A stretch of 64,000 nt of DNA from Streptomyces griseoviridis (GCA_014649155.1 BMSM01000021.1:52914-116913); one strand, 5' to 3'; numbered from the stretch's first letter, positions 1-8,582 are shown. Notes: generated by a model from the letters alone, not told the origin. Program-made: numbers and translations.

Positions 1-1
1 T

Positions 2-643
2 CCGGAGCGGCTGCGCGCGGTCGCCGACGCCTCCTCGGCCAGCGCCCTCGCCCTCGACCTCACCGCACCCGGTGCCGACCGCCGGCTCGCCGACTTCACC
101 CTGGCGACCGTGGGTCCGGTGGACCTGCTGGTGGCCGGTGCCGGGGTCGGCTGGGCCGGGGAGTTCCGCGAGATGCCCGCGCACGCCATCGACGAGGTCC
201 TGGAGACCGACCTGACCGCCACCCTGCGGCTGGTGCGGCTGCTGCTGCCGGACATGGTCGCGGCGGGGACGGGCCGGGTGGTGCTGGTCGGGTCGCTCGC
301 GGGCTGCGTCGGGGTGCGCGGCGAGGCCGTGTACTCCGCGGCCAAGGCGGCGCTCGGCGCCTTCGCCGACGCCCTGCGCCAGGAGCTGCGCGGGACCGGG
401 GTGGGCGTCACCCATGTGATCCCCGGGGTCGTGGACACCCCCTTCTTCGAACGCCGCGGCGCGCCCTACCGGCGTTCCCGCCCCCGGCCGGTGCCGCCGG
501 AGCGGGTGGCCGACGCCATCCGCGACACCGCGGTGCGGCGGGGCCGGGACGAGGTGTACGTACCCGGCTGGCTGCGGCTGCCGTGCCGGGTGCGCGGTGC
601 GACGCCGGGTCTGTACCGGCGGCTGGCCGCCCGGTTCGGCTGA
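2..643 (+). CDS. Short-chain dehydrogenase/reductase, 5'-truncated by window edge
   Basis: The reading frame is open from base 2, so the true start and the glycine-rich cofactor loop lie upstream of the window. The visible 213 residues follow the classical SDR order: a D-L acidic turn (LALDLTAP), the V-A-G-A-G strand where NAG is usual, the catalytic Ser in VGSLAG, and the YSAAK Tyr/Lys pair near base 332, followed by a PGVVDTPFF loop. It should reduce or oxidise a small carbonyl or alcohol with NAD(P)H; the substrate is unknown. The DMT-transporter gene starts 9 bases after the stop and is probably co-transcribed. Confidence 0.85.
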   Translation, partial: PERLRAVADASSASALALDLTAPGADRRLADFTLATVGPVDLLVAGAGVGWAGEFREMPAHAIDEVLETDLTATLRLVRLLLPDMVAAGTGRVVLVGSLAGCVGVRGEAVYSAAKAALGAFADALRQELRGTGVGVTHVIPGVVDTPFFERRGAPYRRSRPRPVPPERVADAIRDTAVRRGRDEVYVPGWLRLPCRVRGATPGLYRRLAARFG

Positions 644-652
644 GCGGGCTCG

Positions 653-1564
653 GTGCACGTCCTCACCGTCGTCCTCGCCCTGTGCGCCGCGCTGTCCAAC
701 GCCGCCGCGTCGGTGCTGCAACGGCGGGCCGCCGCGGCGGACGCCGCGGACGCGGCACCGGGCCACCCGGTCCGGTGGCTGCTGCGCCTGGTCCGGGACC
801 CGTACTGGGTGGGCGGCGCGGCGCTGCTCGCGGTGACGACGGTGCTCCAGGCGGCGGCGCTCGCGGTGGGATCGCTCGCCCTCGTCCAGCCGCTGATGGC
901 CAGCGAGCTGCTGTTCACCCTGGTGGTCGGCAGCGCGGTCTTCCACCACCGGCCCGACCGGACGACCTGGCTGGCGTTCGGTGCCCTGGCCGTCGGGCTG
1001 GCCCTGTTCCTGGGCGCCGCCGCGCCCTCCGAGGGACAGGACACCGCCGTGCCCGGCCGGTGGGCGACGGCCGGCCCGGCGGTGCTCTGCGCGGTGGCCG
1101 CCCTGGCCGCGGCCGGCCGGCTGGCCCGGGGTGCCGCGCGGGCCGCGCTGTTCGGTTCCGCCTCGGCGGTGGCGTTCGGGGGGACGGCCGCGCTGCTGAA
1201 GGAGGTCACCGGACGGTTCCCGCAGGGCGTGGGCGCCGTCCTCACCCAGTGGCCGCCGTACGCCACGGCGGTGGTCGGCGTACTCGGCTTCCTGCTGTTG
1301 CAGAGCGCGCTGCGGGCCGGGACGCTCGCCGCCTCGCAGCCCGCCCTCACCCTCGGTGACGCGCTGACCAGCGTGGCGCTGGGCTGGGCTCTGTTCGGGG
1401 AGGAGATCGCCCTCGGCGTACGCGTCCTGCCCGAGCTGCTCGGGGTGGCGCTGATCGGCCTGGGCAGCGTGGGACTGGCCCGCGCGCCGTCGGTGCACGG
1501 CACCTGGGACACCGCGGCGGCCCTCGACGGTCCGGGCGGCGGGCCCGGCGCGGGGCGGGCATGA
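653..1564 (+). CDS. DMT/EamA-like multispanning membrane transporter
   Basis: This 303-residue protein has about nine or ten hydrophobic segments, starting at residue 2, with Gly/Ala-rich helices and a repeated architecture (two halves of four to five helices). That fits the drug/metabolite transporter superfamily, including DMT proteins annotated as multidrug or NIPA-like carriers in actinobacteria. The start is GTG; no strong ribosome binding site is visible, so coupling to the preceding SDR (9-base gap) is likely. A cytoplasmic Gly/Ala-rich tail follows the last helix. Substrate cannot be deduced. Confidence 0.7.
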   Translation: MHVLTVVLALCAALSNAAASVLQRRAAAADAADAAPGHPVRWLLRLVRDPYWVGGAALLAVTTVLQAAALAVGSLALVQPLMASELLFTLVVGSAVFHHRPDRTTWLAFGALAVGLALFLGAAAPSEGQDTAVPGRWATAGPAVLCAVAALAAAGRLARGAARAALFGSASAVAFGGTAALLKEVTGRFPQGVGAVLTQWPPYATAVVGVLGFLLLQSALRAGTLAASQPALTLGDALTSVALGWALFGEEIALGVRVLPELLGVALIGLGSVGLARAPSVHGTWDTAAALDGPGGGPGAGRA

Positions 1565-1610
1565 TGCGGGGCGGGAAGCGGAACGCGTCGCGCCCGACGG
1601 CCGGAGAGAC

Positions 1611-1703
1611 CGCCTGGCCGCCCGGCTGCCTCGCGGCCCGGCCGCCTGGCCGCCCGACTCCGACTGTCTGGCCGCCTGACTGTCTGGCCGCCTGGCCGCC
1701 CGG
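1611..1703 (+). repeat. Short degenerate tandem repeats of a CTGGCCGCC core
   Basis: Five copies of the core CTGGCCGCC(C/T)G are packed in about 90 bases between the transporter gene and the deacetylase gene. Two adjacent copies share GACTGTCTGGCCGCCT with a 16-base period. It looks like slippage-prone DNA just upstream of the deacetylase ribosome binding site (AAAGGAG); no coding potential or clear fold was seen. Confidence 0.6.
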
Positions 1704-1721
1704 GAGAAAGGAGACGGACGG

Positions 1722-2519
1722 ATGATCGACGGTGACCGGTCCCCCGCCGTGCGGGCCGTGTGCGTACTGGCTCCGCTCGCCGCGGCGCTGGCGCACCTCG
1801 GCCCGGCGGCGACCTGGCTGCCCGGGCCGCGCCGCCGCTGGCTGCCCGCCCTGGCCGGCCGGGGGCGCCCGGACCATGTCGCGCTGACCTTCGACGACGG
1901 ACCCGACCCGGTGTCCACGCCGCTGTTCCTCGACGCGCTGGACGCGCTCGGGGTGCGGGCGACCTTCTTCGTGCTGGGCGGACGGGTCGCCCGGTGCCCG
2001 GACGTGGCCCGCGAGACGGTCCGCCGGGGCCATGAACTCGCCGTCCACGGCTGGGCGCACGACCAGCCCTGGCTGCCGTCGCCGGGCCGGGACGCCCGCG
2101 AGCTGTTCCGGGCCGCGTACGCGGTCGCCGACGTCACCGGCCGGTGGCCGCGCTGGTACCGCCCGCCCTACGGCATCCTCACCTCCGGACGCTGGGCCGC
2201 CGCCCGGCGGGCGGGGCTGCGGCCGGTGCTGTGGACGGCGTGGGGCCGGGACTGGACGCCGCACGCCACACCCGCCTCGGTCCGCCGGACGGCCGCGGCG
2301 GACCTGCGCGGCGGCGGGACACTGCTGCTGCACGACACCGACCACGCGTCCGCGCCGGACAGCTGGCGGGCCACGCTGGGCGCCCTGCCGGAGATCGTGG
2401 CCGACTGCCGCGCCGCGGGCCTGGCCCTGGGCCCGCTCGCCGGGCACGCGACGGCCAGGACGGGCGCGGCGGCGCTCACCGGGGCCACCCCGGCGACGGC
2501 CTCCACGGGGGCGGTCTGA
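1722..2519 (+). CDS. Polysaccharide deacetylase (NodB/CE4 family)
   Basis: A 265-residue protein. A hydrophobic N-terminal segment (residues about 9-30) probably anchors or exports it. The NodB domain follows with motif 1 TFDDGPD, motif 2 as ELAVHGWAHD (the His that binds metal with the first Asp), the motif 3 R-PPYG segment, and a late LLLHD motif carrying the catalytic His. CE4 enzymes remove N- or O-acetyl groups from chitin-like or peptidoglycan sugars with a divalent metal. Start chosen at the ATG after AAAGGAG. The C-terminal 40 residues are Ala/Thr-rich and not part of the fold. It ends at a strong terminator. Confidence 0.9.
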   Translation: MIDGDRSPAVRAVCVLAPLAAALAHLGPAATWLPGPRRRWLPALAGRGRPDHVALTFDDGPDPVSTPLFLDALDALGVRATFFVLGGRVARCPDVARETVRRGHELAVHGWAHDQPWLPSPGRDARELFRAAYAVADVTGRWPRWYRPPYGILTSGRWAAARRAGLRPVLWTAWGRDWTPHATPASVRRTAAADLRGGGTLLLHDTDHASAPDSWRATLGALPEIVADCRAAGLALGPLAGHATARTGAAALTGATPATASTGAV

Positions 2520-2520
2520 G

Positions 2521-2560
2521 GGAGGGGCGGCTCCCCCGCGCGCGGGGGAGCCGCCCCTCC
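2521..2560. terminator. Perfect 40-bp palindrome, bidirectional terminator
   Basis: GGAGGGGCGGCTCCCCCGCG is followed directly by its exact reverse complement, so a 20-bp stem can form with almost no spare loop. It occupies the whole gap between the convergent deacetylase and XdhC-like genes and should stop transcription from both sides. Confidence 0.9.
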
Positions 2561-3694
2561 TCAGGCCGCCGTGTCCACCAGGGACTCCCGGTGGATGGGC
2601 GTACCCAGGCCGGTCAGCGGCGTCCCGGTGCCCCCGCGGCGGGCGGCGACGATCTCCGCCGTGATGGACAGGGCCGTCTCCTCGGGGGTGCGGGCACCCA
2701 GGTCGAGGCCGATCGGGGAACGCAGCCGGGCCAGTTCGCGGTCGGTCAGCCCGGCCTCGCGCAGCCGCCGGGTGCGGTCGGCGTGGGTCCGGCGCGACCC
2801 CATCGCCCCGACGAAGGCGACCGGCATCCGCAGCGCCTCGGTCAGCAGCGGTACGTCGAACTTGGCGTCGTGGGTGAGCACGCACAGCACCGTCCGCGCG
2901 TCGGTGGCGGTGCCCCGCAGATAACGGTGCGGCCAGCCGACGACGACCTCGTCGGCCTCGGGGAACCGGGCGGCCGTGGCGAAGACGGGCCGGGCGTCGC
3001 ACACGGTGACCCGGTAGCCGAGGAACTTCCCCGCGCGGACCAGCGCCGCGGCGAAGTCGACGGCCCCGAAGACGATCATCCGGGGCGGCGGCACGCTCGA
3101 CTCGACCAGCAGCGTGAGACCGCCGGGGCAGTGCGAACCGTCCTCCGAGACGCCGACGAGGGCGGTGCGCCCGGCGTCGAGCAGCGCGCGGGCCTCGGCC
3201 GCCGCCGTCCGGTCCAGGTCGGGGTGGCCGCCGAGGCCGCCCTCGGCCGGCCCGTCGGGCCGGACCAGCAGGGCGTTCCCCAGCAGTTCCGCCGGTCCCT
3301 CGACGACCCGGGCGACGGCCGCCGGACGCCGCTCGGCGGCGGCCGTGAGCGCCTCCGCGAACACCGCCCGCCAGGGCGCGTCCGCGCGGACCGGCGTGAC
3401 CAGGACGTCGATGATCCCGCCGCAGGTCAGGCCGACCGCGAAGGCGTCCTCGTCGCTGTACCCGAACCGTTCGCGCACCGCGCGGCCGTCCTGGAGGGCC
3501 TGGACGCACAGGTCGTAGACCGCGCCCTCCACACAGCCGCCGGAGACGGAGCCGATGGCCGTGCCCTCCCCGTCGACGGCGAGGGCCGCGCCGAGGCCGC
3601 GCGGGGCGCTGCCGCCGACCGAGACGACGGAGGCGACGGCGAAGTCCCGGCCCTCGGCGGCCCAGCGGCGCAGCTCACCGGCGATGTCAAACAT
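2561..3694 (-). CDS. xdhC: XdhC/CoxI/PaoD-type molybdenum-cofactor insertion factor
   Basis: This 377-residue protein has an N-terminal XdhC domain (SVVSVGGSAPRGLGA, then SGGCVEGAVYD and LTCGGIIDVLV with conserved Cys residues) and a C-terminal Rossmann domain (MIVFGAVDFAAALVRAG, later VGAMGSRRTHADR). Family members hold and sulfurate the molybdenum cofactor and insert it into xanthine-dehydrogenase-type enzymes; E. coli PaoD does this for PaoABC. It is the last gene of a four-gene minus-strand operon and overlaps the Mo-subunit gene by 8 bases, which fits a dedicated chaperone role. The start ATG at 3694 is supported by the MFDIAGELRRW opening typical of the family. Confidence 0.9.
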   Translation of the reverse strand: MFDIAGELRRWAAEGRDFAVASVVSVGGSAPRGLGAALAVDGEGTAIGSVSGGCVEGAVYDLCVQALQDGRAVRERFGYSDEDAFAVGLTCGGIIDVLVTPVRADAPWRAVFAEALTAAAERRPAAVARVVEGPAELLGNALLVRPDGPAEGGLGGHPDLDRTAAAEARALLDAGRTALVGVSEDGSHCPGGLTLLVESSVPPPRMIVFGAVDFAAALVRAGKFLGYRVTVCDARPVFATAARFPEADEVVVGWPHRYLRGTATDARTVLCVLTHDAKFDVPLLTEALRMPVAFVGAMGSRRTHADRTRRLREAGLTDRELARLRSPIGLDLGARTPEETALSITAEIVAARRGGTGTPLTGLGTPIHRESLVDTAA

Positions 3695-5813
3695 CCCGGC
3701 CCGCCTCCAGCACCCGGTCGGGCCTGATCGGCAGCCGGCGGTGGCGTACGCCCGTCGCGTGCCAGACGGCGTTGGCGATGGCCGCCGCCGCCCCGACGAC
3801 GCCGATCTCGCCGATGCCCTTGATGCCGACCGGGTCGTCCGGGTCGGGGTCGTCCACCCAGTCCGCTTCCAGGCGGGGCACGTCGGCGTGGGTGGCGACG
3901 TGGTAGCCCGCGAGGTCGGGCGCGTAGTGCGCGCCGGTGGAGGGGTCCCGTACGGCCTCTTCGTGCAGGGCCATGGAGATGCCCCAGGCCATGCCGCCGA
4001 GCAACTGGTTGCGGGCGGTGAGGGGGTTGACGATCCGGCCGGCCGCGAAGATGCCGAGCATCCGGCGGACCCGTATCTCGCCGGTGCCGGTGTCCACCGC
4101 GACCTCGGCGAACTGCGCCCCGAAGGAGTGCCGTTCCTTCTGCGCGAGGGACTGCAGGGCCTCGGTGGTGTCGGAGCGTACGGTGATGCCCTCGGGCGGG
4201 ATGCCGGTGCCGAGGGCGAGCCGCTCGCGCAGTTCGGCGGCGGCGGCGTTGACCGCCCAGGCCCAGGAGCGGGTGCCCATGGAGCCGCCGGCGACGCCCG
4301 CCGGCCCGAAGTCGCTGTCGCCGATGTGCACCCGTACCCGGTCCGTCGTCGTCTCCAGCGCGTCGGCGGCGACCAGGGTGAGGGCGGTCCGGGCGCCGGT
4401 GCCGACGTCGGCGGCGGCGATCCGCACGGTGAAGGTGCCGTCCGGCTCGGCGGTCACCAGGGCCGTGGAGGGCAGGGCGCCGGCGCCGAAGGAGGCGGCG
4501 GCGGTCCCGGTGCCCAGCAGCCAGCGGCCCTCGCGGCGCACCCCGGGGCGGGGGTCGCGGTCGGCCCAGCCGAACCGGCGGGCGCCCTCGCGGAAACAGG
4601 CGGCCAGGTTGCGGCTGCTGAAGGGCAGGCCGGAGACCGGGCCGGTCTCGGGCTCGTTGCGCAGGCGCAGCTCGATCGGGTCGAGGCCGCACCGCTCGGC
4701 GAGTTCGTCGAGGGCCGCCTCCAGGGCGAAGGAGCCGGGGGCCTCGCCGGGTGCGCGCATCCAGGTCGGGGAGGGCACGTCGAGCCGGATGACCTGGTTG
4801 ACCGTGCGGTGGGCGGCGGCGTCGTACATCACCCGGGCCACACCGGCGCTCGGTTCGACGAACTCGTAGACCGTGGAGGTCTGGTTGACCGAGCGGTGCT
4901 CCAGGGCGCGCAGCCGGCCGTCCGCGTCGGCGCCGAGCCGGACCCGCTGGCGGGTGGGGCTGCGGTAGCCGGTCAGGGAGAACATCTGACGGCGGGTCAG
5001 CACCACGCGGACGGGCCGCTGGAGGGCGGTGGCGGCCATCGCGGCGGAGACCTGGTGGACGCGGAGGCCCTTGCTGCCGAAGCCGCCGCCGATGTGCTCG
5101 GAGCGGACCCGCACGGCGGACATGTCCAGCGAGAACATCTGCGCCAGTTCGTTCTGCACCCAGGTGGTGCCCTGGTTGGAGTCGACGACCTCCAGCCGGC
5201 CGCCGTCCCAGTGGGCGGTGGCCGCGTGCGGCTCCATCATGCTGTGGTGCTCTTCGGGGGTGGAGTACTCGACGTCCACGACGTGCGCGGCGGCGTCGAG
5301 TTCGGCCTCCAGGTCGCCCTTCTCCGTCACGGCGGGCATGTGTCCGTCGACCGGGTAGGCGTCCGGGCGGTCGGCGGAGAGCGCGATGTCGTGCGGTTCC
5401 TCCTCGTAGCGCACGACGAGGCTCTCGGCTGCCTCCCGGGCCTGCTCGGGGGTCTCGGCGACGACCAGGGCGACGGGCCAGCCCGCGTGCGGCACCCGGT
5501 CGTGCTGGAAGACGGCGGCGGTCGGGTCGGGGGCGCCGAGCATGCCGACGTAGTCGGTCTCGACGCGCGGCGCGTTGCCGTGGTGGAGCACGGCGAGTAC
5601 GCCCGGCATGGCGAGGACGGCCTCGGTCTCGACGGCGCGGACGCGTCCGCGGGTGATGGTGGAGAGCACCAGCCAGCCGTGGGCGAGGTCGGCGAAGGGG
5701 ATCTCGCCCGCGTACCGGGCGGCGCCGGTGACCTTGGCGCGGCCCTCGACGCGGGTGCGGGCGGTGCCGACGGCGCCTGCCGGGGCCGTACGGCCGGTCG
5801 TGGCAGTGGTCAT
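3687..5813 (-). CDS. paoC: Molybdopterin-binding large subunit of aldehyde oxidoreductase (PaoC/YagR-like)
   Basis: A 708-residue xanthine-oxidase-family Mo subunit. The fusion-like N-terminal a/b hammerhead (KVTGAARYAGE) is followed by cofactor-binding stretches including GGGFGSKG and MRAPGEAPGSFALE, and near the C-terminus KGIGEIGVVG, whose Glu669 matches the catalytic base. The enzyme should oxidise aldehydes or N-heterocycles with water as oxygen donor, passing electrons through the FeS and FAD subunits encoded just upstream. The overall gene order (FeS, FAD, Mo, XdhC) is the same as E. coli yagTSRQ/paoABCD. Start ATG lies in a 4-base overlap with the FAD-subunit gene. Confidence 0.9.
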   Translation of the reverse strand: MTTATTGRTAPAGAVGTARTRVEGRAKVTGAARYAGEIPFADLAHGWLVLSTITRGRVRAVETEAVLAMPGVLAVLHHGNAPRVETDYVGMLGAPDPTAAVFQHDRVPHAGWPVALVVAETPEQAREAAESLVVRYEEEPHDIALSADRPDAYPVDGHMPAVTEKGDLEAELDAAAHVVDVEYSTPEEHHSMMEPHAATAHWDGGRLEVVDSNQGTTWVQNELAQMFSLDMSAVRVRSEHIGGGFGSKGLRVHQVSAAMAATALQRPVRVVLTRRQMFSLTGYRSPTRQRVRLGADADGRLRALEHRSVNQTSTVYEFVEPSAGVARVMYDAAAHRTVNQVIRLDVPSPTWMRAPGEAPGSFALEAALDELAERCGLDPIELRLRNEPETGPVSGLPFSSRNLAACFREGARRFGWADRDPRPGVRREGRWLLGTGTAAASFGAGALPSTALVTAEPDGTFTVRIAAADVGTGARTALTLVAADALETTTDRVRVHIGDSDFGPAGVAGGSMGTRSWAWAVNAAAAELRERLALGTGIPPEGITVRSDTTEALQSLAQKERHSFGAQFAEVAVDTGTGEIRVRRMLGIFAAGRIVNPLTARNQLLGGMAWGISMALHEEAVRDPSTGAHYAPDLAGYHVATHADVPRLEADWVDDPDPDDPVGIKGIGEIGVVGAAAAIANAVWHATGVRHRRLPIRPDRVLEAGRDV

Positions 5814-6802
5814 CGGGCGGCCTCCTCGGTGAGCTGGGCCAGCACGGCCACCACGAGGTTGCGCATGAGGGTCACCTTGTATCCGTTGTCGGGCAGGGGC
5901 CGGGCCGCCGCCAGTTCGGCGTCCGCGGCGGCGGCGAAGGCCGCCTCGTCGGCGGGGGCGCCGATGAGCGCCCGCTCCGCCGCCGTGGCCCGCCAGGGCC
6001 GGGAGGCGACGGCGCCGAAGGCCAGCCGCACGTCCCGCACGACGCCGTCGCGGACGTCGAGCGCGGCGGCGACCGAGCCGATCGCGAAGGCGTACGAGGC
6101 GCGCTCGCGGACCTTGCGGTAGCGGGAACGGGCGGCGACCGGGGCGGGCGGCAGGGTCACGCCGGTGATCAGCGCGCCCGGCGGCAGGGCGGTCTCCCGG
6201 TGCGGGGTGTCGCCCACCGGCAGGTAGAAGTCGGCGAGCGGCAGCTCACCGGGTCCCTCGGGCGTCTCGTAGGTGACGACCGCGTCGAACGCGGTGAGGG
6301 CCACACCCATGTCCGAGGGGTGGGTGGCCACGCAGTGGTCGGAGGCGCCGAGGACGGCGTGATTGTGGTGGGCGCCGGTGAGGGCGGAGCAACCGCTGCC
6401 GGGGACGCGCTTGTTGCACGGCCGGGCGGTGTCGGTGAAGTAGCCGCAGCGGGTGCGCTGGAGGAGGTTGCCGCCGACCGTGGCCATGTTGCGCAGCTGC
6501 CCGGAGGCGCCGGCCAGGACGGCCTGGGAGAGCGCGGGGTAGCGGCGGCGGACCTCGGGGTGCGCGGCGAGGTCGCTGTTGGTGACGGTCGCGCCGATGC
6601 GCAGGCCGCCGTCGGGGGTCGGCTCGACGCGGTCCAGGGGCAGTTCGCGGACGTCGACGAGGAGGGCGGGCCGCTCCACGCCGGTCTTCATCAGGTCGAC
6701 AAGGTTGGTGCCGCCGCCGAGGAAGCGGGCCTCCGGTTCGGCGGCGAGCAGGGCGAGCGCGCCGGAGACGTCGGCGGCGCGCCGGTATCCGAACTCCTTC
6801 AC
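5810..6802 (-). CDS. paoB: FAD-binding subunit of Mo aldehyde oxidoreductase (PaoB/YagS-like)
   Basis: 330 residues in the CO-dehydrogenase medium-subunit family. FAD-binding motifs are FLGGGTNLVD and NMATVGGNLL. Directly after the second motif lies a Cys-rich insertion, with Cys in QRTRCGYF, ARPCNKR and GSGCSAL, which corresponds to the extra 4Fe-4S loop found in PaoB/YagS and 4-hydroxybenzoyl-CoA reductase beta subunits but not in ordinary xanthine dehydrogenases. That places the enzyme with the Pao group. The GTG at 6802 is chosen because it gives VKEFGYRRA, the normal family N-terminus, and overlaps the upstream stop as GTGA. Confidence 0.9.
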   Translation of the reverse strand: MKEFGYRRAADVSGALALLAAEPEARFLGGGTNLVDLMKTGVERPALLVDVRELPLDRVEPTPDGGLRIGATVTNSDLAAHPEVRRRYPALSQAVLAGASGQLRNMATVGGNLLQRTRCGYFTDTARPCNKRVPGSGCSALTGAHHNHAVLGASDHCVATHPSDMGVALTAFDAVVTYETPEGPGELPLADFYLPVGDTPHRETALPPGALITGVTLPPAPVAARSRYRKVRERASYAFAIGSVAAALDVRDGVVRDVRLAFGAVASRPWRATAAERALIGAPADEAAFAAAADAELAAARPLPDNGYKVTLMRNLVVAVLAQLTEEAAR

Positions 6803-7365
6803 GCCACCGCCTCCTCGGCGTCGTGCGCCCGCTCGTCCGCGGCGCGGGCCACCGCGTCGACGATGGAGACGTAGGCGGCGCAGCGGCAGAGGTTGCCGCT
6901 CATCCGCTCGCGGATCTCCTCGGGGGTCAGCTCGGGCGGTCCCGCCTCGGGCCGTACGTCGTCGGTGGCGGCGCTCGGCCAGCCGGCCGCGTGCTCCTCG
7001 ATGACGCCGACGGCCGAGCAGATCTGGCCGGGCGTGCAGTAGCCGCACTGGTAGCCGTCGAGGTCGAGGAACGCCTGCTGCACCGGGTGCAGCCGGTCGC
7101 CGTCGGCCAGGCCCTCGACGGTGGTGATCTCGCGGCCGTCGGCGGCGACCGCGAGTTGCAGACAGGAGACGGAGCGGCGGCCGTCGATCAGGACGGTGCA
7201 GGCGCCGCACTGCCCTTGGTCGCAGCCCTTCTTGGTGCCGGTGAGGTCGAGCCGCTCGCGCAGGGCGTCGAGCAGGGTGGTGCGGTGGTCGACGGTCAGG
7301 GGGTGCTTCTCGCCGTTGATGTGCAAGGTGATGTCACTGCGGTTCGGCGAGGGCGCTGAAGCCAT
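6799..7365 (-). CDS. paoA: 2Fe-2S subunit of Mo aldehyde oxidoreductase (PaoA/YagT-like)
   Basis: 188 residues. The plant-ferredoxin-like domain carries GCDQGQCGACTVL (first 2Fe-2S cluster) and the second domain carries GYQCGYCTPGQIC and GNLCRCAAY (second cluster). It relays electrons from the molybdenum centre to FAD. E. coli PaoA has a Tat leader; none is visible here, so this version is probably cytoplasmic. It is the first gene of the operon, and its 5' side contains the tandem 19-bp repeats and, farther upstream, the TetR operators. Confidence 0.92.
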   Translation of the reverse strand: MASAPSPNRSDITLHINGEKHPLTVDHRTTLLDALRERLDLTGTKKGCDQGQCGACTVLIDGRRSVSCLQLAVAADGREITTVEGLADGDRLHPVQQAFLDLDGYQCGYCTPGQICSAVGVIEEHAAGWPSAATDDVRPEAGPPELTPEEIRERMSGNLCRCAAYVSIVDAVARAADERAHDAEEAVA

Positions 7366-7377
7366 GATCAGCCTTCT

Positions 7378-7476
7378 TCATGCGTCTGGGAACGAGTCAT
7401 GCGTCCCGGAGCGAGTCGTGCGTCCGGGACTTGGAGCGAGTCGTGTGTCTGGAAATGATTCGTGCGTCAGGAAGGG
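7378..7476. repeat. Five tandem 19-bp direct repeats upstream of paoA
   Basis: Units begin at 7378, 7397, 7416, 7441 and 7460 with consensus TC(A/G)TGCGTCnGGGAnCGAG. The third unit has a 6-base insertion and the last is shortened to 17 bases. The first unit lies 13 bases upstream of the paoA start codon, so the array fills the paoA leader and probable promoter region. It could be a cooperative operator array or a leader structure; no known factor is recognised. Confidence 0.75.
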
Positions 7477-7572
7477 AGAAGTGGCTCTACGGGAACGAAG
7501 GTGGCGCTGTGCGTGTGGGGGGAGGCCGCGGGCTCTGGCGCGTGGCACGGGCACGGATATGCTGGCAGCAAC

Positions 7573-7616
7573 CGGACAGCTGTCCGCTCTACGAAAACGT
7601 AACGGACAGTTGTCCG
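7573..7616. promoter_or_regulatory. Two TetR-type palindromic operators
   Basis: CGGACAGCTGTCCG (7573-7586) and CGGACAGTTGTCCG (7603-7616) are near-identical inverted repeats with centres exactly 30 bp apart, that is about three helical turns on one face. They lie between the divergent paoA operon and the TetR gene, 78 bases before the TetR start. The GACA-N2-TGTC form is typical of TetR-family operators, so autoregulation and control of the oxidoreductase operon is the natural reading. Confidence 0.8.
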
Positions 7617-7693
7617 GTTATCAAGGACGGGATTCGGACGAGATGCGGACGGGACTCGTCCGGTCCCGGTCGGCTTCCGTGGAAGGAGGAGCC

Positions 7694-8275
7694 GTGGAAC
7701 AGCCGGGCAAGAAAGCACCGTTGCGCTCGGACGCCCAGCGCAACCGCGAGCGCATCCTGGAGGTGGCGCTGGCCGAACTGACGGACTGCGCGAACGCCCC
7801 GCTGAGCACGATCGCCCGCAAGGCGGGGGTCGGCCAGGGCACGTTCTACCGCAACTTCCCCAATCGCGAGGCGCTGGTCCTGGAGATCTACCGCCACGAG
7901 ATGCAGCAGGTCGCCGACAGCGCCGCCGAGTTGCTCGCCGAGCGGGAGCCCGACGGGGCGCTGCGCGCCTGGATGGACCACCTGGCCCGGTTCGCCCTGA
8001 CCAAGGCGGGCCTGGCCGAGGCCATCCGGCAGGCCACCTGCGCCCCCGACGGACCGGCCAAGCCGGAGCCCTCCCCCCTGCTGTCCGCGGCCGGACTCCT
8101 GCTGCGCGCGGGCCAGGAGGCCGGCACCGTCCGTCCCGGGGTCACCTCGGACGACTTCCTGCTCGCCATCGCCGGCCTGTGGCAGATCGAGCCGCGCGAC
8201 GACTGGCAGGACCGGGCCGACCGGCTGCTCGACCTCGTCATGGACGGGTTGCGGGCGGGGGCGGCGGGGCGGTGA
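7694..8275 (+). CDS. TetR-family regulator, likely of the Mo aldehyde oxidoreductase operon
   Basis: 193 residues. The N-terminal TetR HTH is clear (NRERILEVALAEL, then LSTIARKAGVGQGTFYRNFPNREALVLEIY, residues about 15-60); the C-terminal half is an all-helical ligand-binding domain. The GTG at 7694 is chosen because GGAAGGAGGA ends 3 bases before it, whereas the in-frame codons farther upstream would run through the operator region. It is divergent from paoA-xdhC with two palindromic operators between, so it likely represses that operon and itself until an aldehyde or heterocycle ligand binds. Confidence 0.9.
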   Translation: MEQPGKKAPLRSDAQRNRERILEVALAELTDCANAPLSTIARKAGVGQGTFYRNFPNREALVLEIYRHEMQQVADSAAELLAEREPDGALRAWMDHLARFALTKAGLAEAIRQATCAPDGPAKPEPSPLLSAAGLLLRAGQEAGTVRPGVTSDDFLLAIAGLWQIEPRDDWQDRADRLLDLVMDGLRAGAAGR

Positions 8276-8474
8276 GGCGCCCCGCCGGCACCTGACCCGC
8301 GGAGGCGGCGGGAGATGCCCACGGGCTCCGGCCGGCGGCCGGTGTCCGGCGGCGGAATGGCGTGTTCTGATCGACGCCCGCGCGACGCCCGCTCCGTCGG
8401 GCGACCCCCCGGCCGACCCCCCGGACGACGCACACGCCCTCTTCGTGCATCTGTGCGCCCCCGCGAGGAGAGAC

Positions 8475-8567
8475 ATGGGGAAACCCCGGAACCGCACAGT
8501 TGGGCAGGACTATGACTTGAGCGGTGGCTCGGTGTGCGATCACCGGGCCTGTCCGTACGTCGGCTGA
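8475..8567 (+). CDS. Possible 30-residue leader or small protein before the P450
   Basis: A short frame starts with ATG 5 bases after a strong GAGGAGA ribosome binding site and ends 15 bases before the P450 start codon. The product opens MGKPRNRTVG and ends CDHRACPYVG, with two cysteines and many charged or polar residues; no membrane segment. It may be a translated leader coupling expression of the P450/terpene cyclase pair, or a chance frame. Evidence is only the good ribosome site and the spacing. The rest of 8276-8582 shows nothing else recognisable. Confidence 0.35.
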   Translation: MGKPRNRTVGQDYDLSGGSVCDHRACPYVG

Positions 8568-8582
8568 GGCAGGTGGTGTCCC

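Noticed and set aside
466..1512. Long open frames antisense to the DMT, Mo-oxidoreductase, LAL and PKS genes
   Set aside because: High GC content opens shadow frames on the other strand; their translations are Arg/Pro/Ala/Ser-rich without domains.
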